Part shown: positions 32,481 through 40,725 of the stretch, piece by piece
How positions within the stretch are numbered: the stretch's first letter is position 1
Layout: each line of letters opens with the position of its first letter
Source: JAUYQR01 sp050632395
GTDB lineage: Bacteria; Pseudomonadota; Alphaproteobacteria; Rhodobacterales; Rhodobacteraceae
Reading direction: 5' to 3'
Assembly (NCBI RefSeq): GCF_050632395.1
Contig: NZ_CP192600.1
Span: 3,534,001-3,598,000 of the forward strand
DNA length: 64,000 nucleotides
Translations under genes and position numbers: made by a program
Notes under the pieces: model-generated
What the model was told of the DNA's origin: nothing
Database searches by the model: none
What the model saw: only the letters and a program-made list of their open reading frames with translations

Positions 32481-34258
32481 CACAGCGGCCAGATCACCGG
32501 AATCAGCGCGCAGGCCACAAGCATCACGATGATATTCAGCGGCAGCCCGATCTTCACATAATCCGAGAATTTGTAGCCGCCCGGACCGTAAACCATCATG
32601 TTGGTCTGATACCCAACCGGGGTCGCAAAGGCGAGCGTGGCCGAAAACATCACCGCCACCACGAAGGGCCGCGGATCATACCCAAGGTTCTGCGCCAGCT
32701 CGATGGCAATCGGCGTGTAGATCACCGCGACCGCGTTGTTAGACAGGAACTCGGTCAGCACCAACCCAAGGAAATACACCGCCAAAATCAGGAAGAACGG
32801 GCTCAACCCCACCAGCCACGGCGCCACCGCCGTGACTATCAATTCCACAGCGCCGGAATGGTCCAGCCCCTCGCCCACTGCCAGCATCGCGAAGATCATC
32901 GCCAGCAAACGCCCGTCGACAAAGGAAAACGCCTCGTCGCTGTCCACGCAATGCGTGATCAGGATCAAAGCCACCGCAATCACCGCCAAAGGCAGGATCG
33001 GTGCTGCATCCACCGCCGAAAGCCCCACGATCAGCGCCAGCGCGGCAATCGCGATCGGCGCCTTAGCCCGGCGGAACGGCGTCACGCGCGGACGGCTGAT
33101 ATCGACCAGATCCATGTCGGCGGCCAATTTCTGGATATCTTCGATCGCGCCTTCCAACAGCAGCGTATCGCCCACCCGCACGATCAGGTCATCCAGCTGC
33201 CGCCCGATGTTCTGGTTGCGACGATGCACCGCCAGCACATAAACCCCGTACCGCCGCCGGATGCGCAACTCGCCCAGACTGCGCCCCTCCATCCGGCACC
33301 CCGGCCCGATCAACACCTCGACCGTCTCGGTCTTCACCGAGCTTAGCTTGTCGACCAGAAGCACGTCCTTGCGGGTCTGCATCCCCAGAATCTCGGTCAT
33401 CTCGGTGCGCAGAACCACGCGGTCCCCTGCCGACAGCACCACCGCCGCCAGATCGCGCCGGAGCGAGGCATCGCCGCGCAACACGTCGATCACCCGCACC
33501 CCGTCGCGCTTGAACAGATCCACATCCGTCACCGCCTGCCCGATCAGGGTACTGTTTTCCGGCACCGCAACCTCGGTAAAAAACTTCATCTTCCGCCGGT
33601 CGCTCAGCAGAACGCCCATCGACTGGCGCACCGGCAGCAGCCGGTTGCCGAACAGCGCCAGATAGATCGCCCCCGCCACCGTCACAGCAATGCCAAGGGG
33701 CGCAATCTCGAACAGGCTGAAATGCTCCAGCCCCTGCTCGCGCGCTACGCCATCGACCAGAATGTTGGTCGAGGTGCCGATAAGCGTGATCATGCCCCCC
33801 AGCACCGTCAGATAACTCAGTGGGATCAACAGCTTCGATGGCGCCGTCCCGATCTTGATCGCGATCTGGATCACCACCGGGATCATCACCGCCACCAAGG
33901 GCGTGTTGTTCATGAATGCCGACGCCACTGCGATGAACCCGAACAGGACCGCAATCGTCGTGCGCGGCCGGTCGCCCACATAACGCCCCGCCGTGGTGAT
34001 GATCACCTCCACCGCGCCGGTGCGCACCAGCCCGCCCATCACCAGAAACATCATCGCGATGGTCCACGGGGCCGAATTCGACAGCACCGACGTCGCGTCC
34101 TTGATCGGCAGGATGCCCAAGACCAGCATCACCGCCGCGCCACCGATGGCCGTCACCTCGACGGGCGTGCGTTCCATCACGAACAGAACGAACATCACCG
34201 CCAGAATGCCCAGCGCAACAAACGCCTGCGCCTCGACCGGGATCGCCAATCCGAACAT
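32480..34258 (-). CDS. SLC13-family anion/dicarboxylate permease with two RCK_C domains
   Basis: The 592-residue protein has a first block of hydrophobic segments (MFVLFVMERTPVEV; NSAPWTIAMMFLVMGG; FMNNTPLVAVMIPVV). Residues about 215-380 hold two TrkA-C/RCK_C modules (for example KFFTEVAVPENSTLIGQAV and GPGCRMEGRSLGELRIR). A second membrane block follows, with VLTEFLSNNAVAVIYTPIA and FATPVGYQTNMMVYGPG. The Asn-containing SNN and NNT motifs are the substrate/Na+ motifs of the divalent-anion symporter family. It moves anions such as sulfate or dicarboxylates with Na+; the RCK domains may bind a nucleotide or second messenger. Substrate unknown. Confidence 0.88.
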   Translation of the reverse strand: MFGLAIPVEAQAFVALGILAVMFVLFVMERTPVEVTAIGGAAVMLVLGILPIKDATSVLSNSAPWTIAMMFLVMGGLVRTGAVEVIITTAGRYVGDRPRTTIAVLFGFIAVASAFMNNTPLVAVMIPVVIQIAIKIGTAPSKLLIPLSYLTVLGGMITLIGTSTNILVDGVAREQGLEHFSLFEIAPLGIAVTVAGAIYLALFGNRLLPVRQSMGVLLSDRRKMKFFTEVAVPENSTLIGQAVTDVDLFKRDGVRVIDVLRGDASLRRDLAAVVLSAGDRVVLRTEMTEILGMQTRKDVLLVDKLSSVKTETVEVLIGPGCRMEGRSLGELRIRRRYGVYVLAVHRRNQNIGRQLDDLIVRVGDTLLLEGAIEDIQKLAADMDLVDISRPRVTPFRRAKAPIAIAALALIVGLSAVDAAPILPLAVIAVALILITHCVDSDEAFSFVDGRLLAMIFAMLAVGEGLDHSGAVELIVTAVAPWLVGLSPFFLILAVYFLGLVLTEFLSNNAVAVIYTPIAIELAQNLGYDPRPFVVAVMFSATLAFATPVGYQTNMMVYGPGGYKFSDYVKIGLPLNIIVMLVACALIPVIWPL

Positions 34259-34272
34259 GCTGTCTCCCGGTG

Positions 34273-35223
34273 TCAGGCGGCGCGGGCGGTCCGCGTCCGT
34301 GGTTGCACCAATGCCACGCCGGCCAACATCACCACAAGCGCCACCCAGACCAAGGGCGAAAACCGCTCACCCAAAAGGATCATTGCCCATAAAACACCCG
34401 ACGCCGTGACCAGATAGGAACATTGCGAGGCGAAAACCGATCCAGCCCGCGACGCCAGCCAGACATAGCTTGAATAGACCAGCGCATGCACGACCGATGA
34501 GATCACCAGCGCCCCCTCCGCCCGGCCCATCGGAAACGGGTCCACCCACTGCCCGGTGCCCCAGGCAATCGGCGCGGCCATCACCATGCCCACGACGCAA
34601 ACCCCGAACATCGCCTGCACCGCGTCCATCCCGGCCGTGCCACGGCTGGCGACGTAATTTGCCTCCATCGCGTAAAACAGCGGCCCGATCATCGCCACCA
34701 TCACCCAACCAAGGCTGACACCCACCCCGCCCCCCGGATTGGCGATCAACGCCACCCCGGCAAGGCCCAGCAATAACCCGCCCAGCCGCAGCGCCGAAAA
34801 CCGGTCCAGCCCCAACGCCAACGCCATAGGAAACGCAATCAGCGGCACGGTGGAAATCAGGATCGACATGATCCCCGCCGGCAGATGCACAACGGCGGCA
34901 TAGAACGTCGCGTTCGGGATCAGCGTACCAATGGTGGCCACCACCGCGTAGAAGGTCATTGCCTCACGGGTAAAAACCATGCCCCGCCGCCTGACCAGCG
35001 ACACGATCCCCAGCACAATCGCGCCCACCACCAATTGCCAGAAGATCAACCCGAACGGCTGATGCCCCGTCGCCGTCGCCATCTTGCCCAGCGACTGCGT
35101 CGACCCCCAGCCCACGCCCAAGACCACCAGCACGGCCACGAAGAACAACCGTTCCCGCACCGCACCCCGCGCGGCGGAGGGAGCGGGCGGTGGACCCGCC
35201 GAAAAGCCCTGCGCCTCGCTCAC
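34273..35223 (-). CDS. EamA/DMT-family transporter
   Basis: Translation starts at a GTG at 35223 that overlaps the stop of the phosphodiesterase gene (GTGA). The 316-residue protein has a hydrophilic Pro/Ala N-terminus, then ten hydrophobic segments in two EamA repeats (GWGSTQSLGKMATATG; ATIGTLIPNATFYAAVVHLP; and VLWAMILLGERFSPLVWVA near the end). It is a small-molecule exporter of unknown substrate, a distinct paralogue of the EamA gene at 27190. It is translationally coupled to the upstream phosphodiesterase. Confidence 0.78.
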   Translation of the reverse strand: MSEAQGFSAGPPPAPSAARGAVRERLFFVAVLVVLGVGWGSTQSLGKMATATGHQPFGLIFWQLVVGAIVLGIVSLVRRRGMVFTREAMTFYAVVATIGTLIPNATFYAAVVHLPAGIMSILISTVPLIAFPMALALGLDRFSALRLGGLLLGLAGVALIANPGGGVGVSLGWVMVAMIGPLFYAMEANYVASRGTAGMDAVQAMFGVCVVGMVMAAPIAWGTGQWVDPFPMGRAEGALVISSVVHALVYSSYVWLASRAGSVFASQCSYLVTASGVLWAMILLGERFSPLVWVALVVMLAGVALVQPRTRTARAA

Positions 35224-36032
35224 GGAACCGCCTGCTCCAGCCGCCCGCCAACGCGGATCATCCGCACCTTCGTCGCGCGCCCGGTCTTGTCATCCGTCTC
35301 GACATAAACCCCCGACAGGGTCGCCTCACCGCCCGCAGGCTCGAACCGCCCCTTCGCCATCCCGGTGATGAAGCGCCGCAACGGCTCCATCTTCTCCATC
35401 CCGATCACAGAATCATAATCGCCGCACATCCCGGCGTCGGACAGGTAGGCCGTGCCTTTCGGCAAAATCTGCGCATCCCCCGTCGGCACATGGGTATGCG
35501 TGCCCACCACCAGCGACGCCATCCCGTCGCACCAATGCCCGGTCGCCATCTTTTCGCTCGTGGCCTCGGCGTGAATATCGACAATTGCCGCCTGCACAGC
35601 AGCGCCCAGCGTATGCACCTTCAACACCGACTCCAGCGCGCTGAAAGGATCGTCGAAGGGCCGCTTCATGAACACCTGCCCCAAGGCCTGCGTCACCAGC
35701 ACGCGCCGACCTTGCGTGGCCTCGAACACCCGGAATCCCTTGCCGGGTGCCACCTTGGAAAAGTTCAACGGTCGGATGATCCGCGGCTCGGTCTCGATAA
35801 AGCTGAGCATATCCTTCTGGTCGAACGCATGGTCGCCCAAGGTCAGGCAATCCGCCCCCGCCGCCAGCAGCGCCTTGGCGTGCTCCGCCGTCAGCCCCGC
35901 TCCCTGGCTCGCGTTCTCGCCGTTGACCACAACGAAATCGAGCCCCCAGTCGGCCCGAAGCCCCGGCAAACGCTCCGTCACCGCCGTCCGGCCCGACCGG
36001 CCCATCACATCGCCAAGGAAAAGGAGTCTCAT
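35220..36032 (-). CDS. YmdB-family metallophosphoesterase (TIGR00282)
   Basis: The ATG at 36032 opens 270 residues with no visible ribosome site (a CCTCC lies at that place instead). The dinuclear-metal phosphoesterase motifs are MRLLFLGDVMG at 1-11, FVVVNGENAS, GDHAFDQKD and VGTHTHVPTGD. In Bacillus YmdB this fold hydrolyses 2',3'-cyclic nucleotides and affects biofilm decisions; in alphaproteobacteria its role is not established. Intact length. Upstream is a 289-base gap with a small hairpin. Confidence 0.88.
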   Translation of the reverse strand: MRLLFLGDVMGRSGRTAVTERLPGLRADWGLDFVVVNGENASQGAGLTAEHAKALLAAGADCLTLGDHAFDQKDMLSFIETEPRIIRPLNFSKVAPGKGFRVFEATQGRRVLVTQALGQVFMKRPFDDPFSALESVLKVHTLGAAVQAAIVDIHAEATSEKMATGHWCDGMASLVVGTHTHVPTGDAQILPKGTAYLSDAGMCGDYDSVIGMEKMEPLRRFITGMAKGRFEPAGGEATLSGVYVETDDKTGRATKVRMIRVGGRLEQAVP

Positions 36033-36321
36033 GGAGGAACGGCTTAGAGCAAATCGCTTCGTCCTGCCAGAGGTCCGAAAGGAGACCGTCCAGTAGACGG
36101 TCACCCGGACCGATTGCCCGAAAGCGCGAGCCGGAGGGCAAGAGGGTCGCCGCCCGCACACCCCGATTCGCCCCAAAAGGTTAACCCGGCCCCCAGCCAT
36201 ACGCCTGCCATACGCAAACCAGACGCATAGCAGCCAAAGACTTCCATGCAAATTCAACCGCTTACCCCAGCGCCCGCGCCAAACCGTTCCCCAACCCCGC
36301 CCCACGCCTTATCTCTGTGCC
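36033..36321. other. 289-base intergenic region with a hairpin
   Basis: This gap separates the divergent phosphodiesterase and helicase genes. It holds GACCGTC (36085-36091) and GACGGTC (36097-36103), a perfect 7-base stem with a 5-base loop. Several purine-rich and CCGG-rich stretches lie around it. No coding frame or clear promoter could be fixed. The hairpin may be an operator or a 5' UTR structure for the phosphodiesterase gene. Confidence 0.45.
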
Positions 36322-38715
36322 ATGACCGCCCTCCGCCCCGCCCTCGCCACCTGGTTCGCCGCCAAAGGCTGGACCCTCCACCCGCACCAGACCGAGATGC
36401 TGGCGCTCGCGCATACCCCTGCCACCCTCCTCATCGCCCCCACCGGCGGCGGCAAGACCCTCGCCGGTTTCCTCCCCACCCTGGCCGAGCTTGGCCCGAC
36501 CCCGCCCCCCGGCCTCCACACCCTCTACATCTCCCCCCTCAAGGCCCTCACCGCCGACATCCGCCGCAATCTCCGCACCCCGATCGAGGGCGCCGGCCTC
36601 AATATCCGCGTCGAGGACCGCACTGGCGACACCACCTACACCCAGCGCCGAAAGCAGCGCGCCGACCCGCCGCATATCCTGCTGACCACGCCGGAAAGCC
36701 TCGCCCTGCTCCTTTCCTACGAAGACGCCCCACGAATTTTCCAAGGTCTGCAACGGGTTATCATCGACGAAATCCACGCTCTCGCCGAATCCAAACGCGG
36801 TGACCAACTCGTCCTGCAGATCGCCCGCTTGCAATCCCTGAACCCCCACCTTCGCCGGATCGGCCTCTCCGCCACGGTTGAAAACCCGCCCGCCCTCGCC
36901 CAATTCCTCGCCCCCGAAACCACGATCCTTCAGGCCGACCCCGGCCCCGACCCCGACATCTCCATGCTGGAAACCGACGCCCCGCCGCCGTGGTCCGGCG
37001 GCGGCGGCCGCTACGCCATCCCGGCCGTCCTGAACGAGGTCACGCGCCACCGCACCACCCTCATCTTCCACAACACCCGCGCGCAGGCGGAACTCTTCTT
37101 CCACGATCTCTGGCTACAGAACGAAGACGGCCTCCCCATCGGCATCCACCACGGCTCGCTCAGCCGCGAACAACGCGACCGCGTCGAACAGGCAATGACC
37201 GCAGGCGCACTCCGCGCCGTTGTCTGCACCGGCTCGCTCGACCTCGGCATCGACTGGGGCGATGTCGATCTGGTGATCCAGGTCGGCGCGCCGAAAAACG
37301 TGAAACGCCTCGTGCAAAGGATCGGCCGTGCCAACCACCGCTACAACGCCCCGTCAAAGGCGCTCCTCGTCCCGGCCAACCGCTTCGAGGTGGTGGAATG
37401 CCAAGCCGCGCTCGACGCCGTCCGCGACCACACCCTCGACGGCGAGCCGCGCGGCCCCGGCCCCCGCGACGTCCTTTGCCAGCACATCCTCGCCACCGCC
37501 TGCGCCGGGCCGTTCGACGCCGACGACCTCTACCGCGAGGTCATCACCGCCGGCCCCTATGCCCTTCTGACCAAACAGGAATTCGACGCCTGCCTCGATT
37601 TCACCGCCACCGGCGGCTATGCCCTCAAAGCCTACGACCGCTGGCAGCGATTGAAGTTAACAAATGGTAAATGGCACCTGCGCGACCCGCGCGCCGCCGC
37701 CGTGATCCGCCAGAACCTCGGCACCATCATCGACATCGACACCCTCAAGGTCCGCCTCAAGGGCCGCTTCGGCGGCACCCCCCTGGGCGAGGTCGAGGAA
37801 GGCTTCGCCGCCTCCCTCCTGCCCGGCGATACCTTCCTCATAGGCGGCGAGGTGGTGCGCTATGAAGGCCTCAAGGAACTCACCGTCGAGGTCAGCCGCA
37901 CCCCCGGTCGCGACCCAAAGGTGGCCGTCTTCAACGGCACCAAATTCGCCACCTCCACCCTCCTCGCCGACCGCATCCTGGAAATCTTCCAGCAGCCAAG
38001 CTGGCCCGACCTCCCCACCCACACCGCCCAATGGCTCGCCCTCCAGCGCGAGGTTTCCCGCCTCCCCGACCCCCACTCCCTGCTCCTCGAATCCTTCCCC
38101 CACGACGGCCGCGAACACCTCGTCGTCTACGGCTTCGCTGGCCGCAACGCCCAGCAAACCCTCGGCCTCCTCGTCACGAAACAGATGGAATCCCAAGGGC
38201 TTGCCCCCTTGGGCTTCGTCGCCACCGATTACGCCACGCTGATCTGGGGCATCGACCCCGTCACCGACCCGGGCCCCCTCTTCGACCTCGAAACCCTGCG
38301 CGACGGGCTCGAGACCTGGCTCTCCGGCAACGCCGTGATGAAGCGCACCTTCCGCTCCACCGCCATCATCGCGGGCCTGATCGAACGCTCGCACCAGGGC
38401 CGCCGCAAATCAGGGCGGCAAGCTACCTTCTCCTCCGATATCCTCTACGACACGCTCCGCCGCTTCGACCCCGACCACATCCTCTTACAGATCACCCGCG
38501 AAGAGGCCCTCCGCGGCCTGATCGACTTCTCCCGCATCGAAGCCCTCCTCGCCCGCGTCGGCGACCGCATCCACCTCGTCCGCCGCCCCCGCGTCACCCC
38601 GCTCGCCGCCCCCCTGTTCTTCGAGCCGGGTCGCATCCCCGTCCACGGCCAGGGCCGCGACCGCCTCGCCGCCGACGCCGCCCAAAAGCTGATGGAAGCC
38701 GCCGGCCTCGCCTGA
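36322..38715 (+). CDS. ligase-associated DEXH-box DNA helicase (Lhr-like)
   Basis: The 797-residue protein is a superfamily 2 helicase. Motif I is IAPTGGGKT at 38-46, DEIH is in VIIDEIHAL, motif III is LSATVENP, and the C-terminal motifs IV-VI include SLDLGIDWGDVDLV and RIGRANHRYN. The C-terminal extension of the Lhr group is present. Such helicases are usually encoded with an ATP-dependent DNA ligase, an exonuclease and the phosphoesterase PdeM and take part in DNA repair. Only pdeM follows here. It reads out in the direction of pdeM with a 93-base gap. Confidence 0.92.
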   Translation: MTALRPALATWFAAKGWTLHPHQTEMLALAHTPATLLIAPTGGGKTLAGFLPTLAELGPTPPPGLHTLYISPLKALTADIRRNLRTPIEGAGLNIRVEDRTGDTTYTQRRKQRADPPHILLTTPESLALLLSYEDAPRIFQGLQRVIIDEIHALAESKRGDQLVLQIARLQSLNPHLRRIGLSATVENPPALAQFLAPETTILQADPGPDPDISMLETDAPPPWSGGGGRYAIPAVLNEVTRHRTTLIFHNTRAQAELFFHDLWLQNEDGLPIGIHHGSLSREQRDRVEQAMTAGALRAVVCTGSLDLGIDWGDVDLVIQVGAPKNVKRLVQRIGRANHRYNAPSKALLVPANRFEVVECQAALDAVRDHTLDGEPRGPGPRDVLCQHILATACAGPFDADDLYREVITAGPYALLTKQEFDACLDFTATGGYALKAYDRWQRLKLTNGKWHLRDPRAAAVIRQNLGTIIDIDTLKVRLKGRFGGTPLGEVEEGFAASLLPGDTFLIGGEVVRYEGLKELTVEVSRTPGRDPKVAVFNGTKFATSTLLADRILEIFQQPSWPDLPTHTAQWLALQREVSRLPDPHSLLLESFPHDGREHLVVYGFAGRNAQQTLGLLVTKQMESQGLAPLGFVATDYATLIWGIDPVTDPGPLFDLETLRDGLETWLSGNAVMKRTFRSTAIIAGLIERSHQGRRKSGRQATFSSDILYDTLRRFDPDHILLQITREEALRGLIDFSRIEALLARVGDRIHLVRRPRVTPLAAPLFFEPGRIPVHGQGRDRLAADAAQKLMEAAGLA

Positions 38716-38808
38716 TCCGCGCCACTTCGCGTTTGCCCTTTGCTGAAATCCTGCGGCGCGAGGCTCCACCCTTGCCAGGACCGCCTTGCCGGGGCAAAAG
38801 GCACGCCC

Positions 38809-39456
38809 ATGCACCACGCGATCTTCTTTCACGGACAGACACTGCACCTGATGCCCTCTGGCGCGCTGCACTGGCCCGCCGAGCGGCTGCTCGTTGTCTC
38901 CGACCTGCACTTCGGCAAATCCGAACGCCTTGCCCGCCGCGGCGGCAGCCTTCTGCCCCCCTACGAGACGCGGGCGACCCTCGCCAAACTTGACGCTGAT
39001 CTCGATGCCACCAAGGCTGCACAGGTCATCTGCCTTGGCGACAGCTTCGACGATGACGCCGCTGCCGATGGCCTCGACGAGGCCGACACGCTCTGGCTCA
39101 CCCGCCTCATGGCTGGCCGCGCCTGGACATGGATCACCGGCAACCACGACCCCGGCCCGGTCAGCATCGGCGGCAGCCACCGCGCCGAACGCGCCCAGCA
39201 CCCCTTCACCTTCCGCCACATCGCGGAGGCCGCCGGATTTGCTGAAATATCAGGCCACTACCACCCGAAAGCCCGCCTTGCAGGGCAAAGCCGCCCCTGC
39301 TTTCTGGCCGACCGCAGCCGCATCGTGATGCCCGCCTATGGCGCCTATACCGGCGGGCTTTGGTGCCACGCGCCGGAACTGACTTCCCTCATGGCCCCCG
39401 ATGCGCTGGCCATCCTCACCGGCAGCCGCGCCCTCGCGATCCCGATGCCGCGCTAG
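38809..39456 (+). CDS. pdeM: ligase-associated metallophosphoesterase PdeM
   Basis: The ATG at 38809 lies behind AAAAGGC. The 215-residue protein has the metallophosphoesterase blocks VSDLHFGKSERLARRGGSLL, LGDSFDDDAA, TGNHDPGP and ISGHYHPKARL; it is of the usual length for PdeM. In known cases it is encoded with the DEXH helicase and a DNA ligase and may process DNA or nucleotide ends. The ligase is not in this window. Its stop overlaps the stop of the convergent folD by 4 bases. Confidence 0.9.
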   Translation: MHHAIFFHGQTLHLMPSGALHWPAERLLVVSDLHFGKSERLARRGGSLLPPYETRATLAKLDADLDATKAAQVICLGDSFDDDAAADGLDEADTLWLTRLMAGRAWTWITGNHDPGPVSIGGSHRAERAQHPFTFRHIAEAAGFAEISGHYHPKARLAGQSRPCFLADRSRIVMPAYGAYTGGLWCHAPELTSLMAPDALAILTGSRALAIPMPR

Positions 39457-40343
39457 GCGGTCAGGCCCTTCGGCTCGGGCAGCCCGTTCGCGCGGCAGCA
39501 GGCCGTCAGCGTATTCGCCAAAAGGCAGGCGATCGTCATCGGCCCCACGCCCCCCGGCACCGGCGTGATCGCTCCGGCAACCGCCGCCGCAGAAGCGTAG
39601 TGCACGTCACCCACAAGCTTGACCTTGCCGTCCCGCTCGATCCGGTTGATCCCTACGTCAATCACCGTGGCCCCCGGGCGCACCATGTCGCCGGTGATCA
39701 TCTCCGGCCGCCCCACCGCCGCCACAAGGATATCCGCCCCCCGGCACACCGCCGCCAGATCCTTCGTGCGGCTGTGCGCAATCGTCACCGTGCAGCTATC
39801 GCCCAGCAGCAGTTGCGCCATCGGCTTGCCCACGATGTTGCTGCGCCCCACCACCACCGCATTCATACCCGCCAACGACCCATGATGATCGCGCAGCATC
39901 ATCAGGCATCCAAGCGGCGTGCAGGGCACCATGCTTTTCTGCCCCGTCCCCAAAAGCCCGACGTTCGATATGTGAAACCCGTCCGCATCCTTCGACGGAT
40001 CAATCGCATTGATTACCAGCTCCGAATTCAGATGCGCAGGCAGCGGCAACTGAACAAGAATTCCGTGCACTGTCGGGTCCGCGTTCAGCCGCCCGATCAG
40101 CGCCAGAAGGTCCGCCTCCGAGGTCTCCGCCGGCAGCTTGTGTTCGAAAGAGGCCATTCCGACCTCGACGGTCTGCACGCCCTTGTTGCGAACGTAAACC
40201 TCAGACGCCGGGTCCTCACCCACCAGCACCACAGCCAACCCCGGCGTGATCCCGTGCTCTTCCTTCAACCGCGCCACATGCGCCGCCACCTCGGCCCGCA
40301 CCCGTGCCGCAAAGGCCTTGCCGTCGATCACCGTGGCCGTCAT
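39453..40343 (-). CDS. folD: bifunctional methylene-THF dehydrogenase/methenyl-THF cyclohydrolase FolD
   Basis: The ATG at 40343 follows AAGGGTGAC and gives 296 residues. The catalytic-lysine segment YVRNKG, QLPLPAHLN, the NADP site GRSNIVGKP and PVPGGVGPMT are the FolD hallmarks. It oxidises 5,10-methylene-THF to methenyl-THF and hydrolyses it to 10-formyl-THF. With fhs nearby it completes a formate-to-methylene-THF branch of one-carbon metabolism. Four bases separate it from the chorismate mutase gene upstream, so they are co-transcribed. Confidence 0.95.
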   Translation of the reverse strand: MTATVIDGKAFAARVRAEVAAHVARLKEEHGITPGLAVVLVGEDPASEVYVRNKGVQTVEVGMASFEHKLPAETSEADLLALIGRLNADPTVHGILVQLPLPAHLNSELVINAIDPSKDADGFHISNVGLLGTGQKSMVPCTPLGCLMMLRDHHGSLAGMNAVVVGRSNIVGKPMAQLLLGDSCTVTIAHSRTKDLAAVCRGADILVAAVGRPEMITGDMVRPGATVIDVGINRIERDGKVKLVGDVHYASAAAVAGAITPVPGGVGPMTIACLLANTLTACCRANGLPEPKGLTA

Positions 40344-40347
40344 GTCG

Positions 40348-40656
40348 TCACCCTTTTCGCAAACTGTCCGGTCCAAGCCGGCTTTCTTCCCGCGCAATCG
40401 ACCAGTCGATCAACCGCCGCCACAGCTTTTCCACCAGATCGGGCGGCAGACCTTCGGCCACCGCATGGCGGCGCACGTTCGCCACCACTTCCTCGACCCG
40501 CGCCTCGATCCGCGCCGGCAGATCGACCTCCGCCTTGATCTCGGCGGCGCGGTCGATGTAACTCGCCCGCTCCGCGAACAGCTTGACCAAAGCCTCGTCC
40601 AGCCGGTCGATCTCGGCCCGGATCTCGGTCATGCTGGTGCAATCCTTCGCCTTCAT
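40348..40656 (-). CDS. AroQ-fold chorismate mutase (PchB-like subgroup)
   Basis: The 102-residue protein is a single AroQ helical chorismate mutase domain: SMTEIRAEIDRLDEALVKLF, ERASYIDRAAEIKAE, PARIEARVEEVV, and EKLWRRLIDWSIAREE. The order and spacing of conserved Arg/Lys residues and the start KAKDCTSM are closest to isochorismate-pyruvate lyase PchB, a homologue that also has weak chorismate mutase activity. No siderophore gene is near, so chorismate mutase is the better default. The operon with folD and fhs is unusual for a Phe/Tyr gene and is a reason to keep other functions open. Confidence 0.75.
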   Translation of the reverse strand: MKAKDCTSMTEIRAEIDRLDEALVKLFAERASYIDRAAEIKAEVDLPARIEARVEEVVANVRRHAVAEGLPPDLVEKLWRRLIDWSIAREESRLGPDSLRKG

Positions 40657-40674
40657 CGCGGCACTCCCTTCAAC

Positions 40675-40700
40675 GGCTGCCCTGACATAGTCGGGCAGCC
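40675..40700 (-). terminator. hairpin after fhs
   Basis: GGCTGCCC (40675-40682) and GGGCAGCC (40693-40700) form a perfect 8-base stem with a 10-base loop between the fhs stop and the chorismate mutase start. No T-run follows, so termination would be partial at best and the downstream genes may be read through. Confidence 0.45.
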
Positions 40701-40725
40701 GCCAAAGGGCAACGCGACCCGTTCG

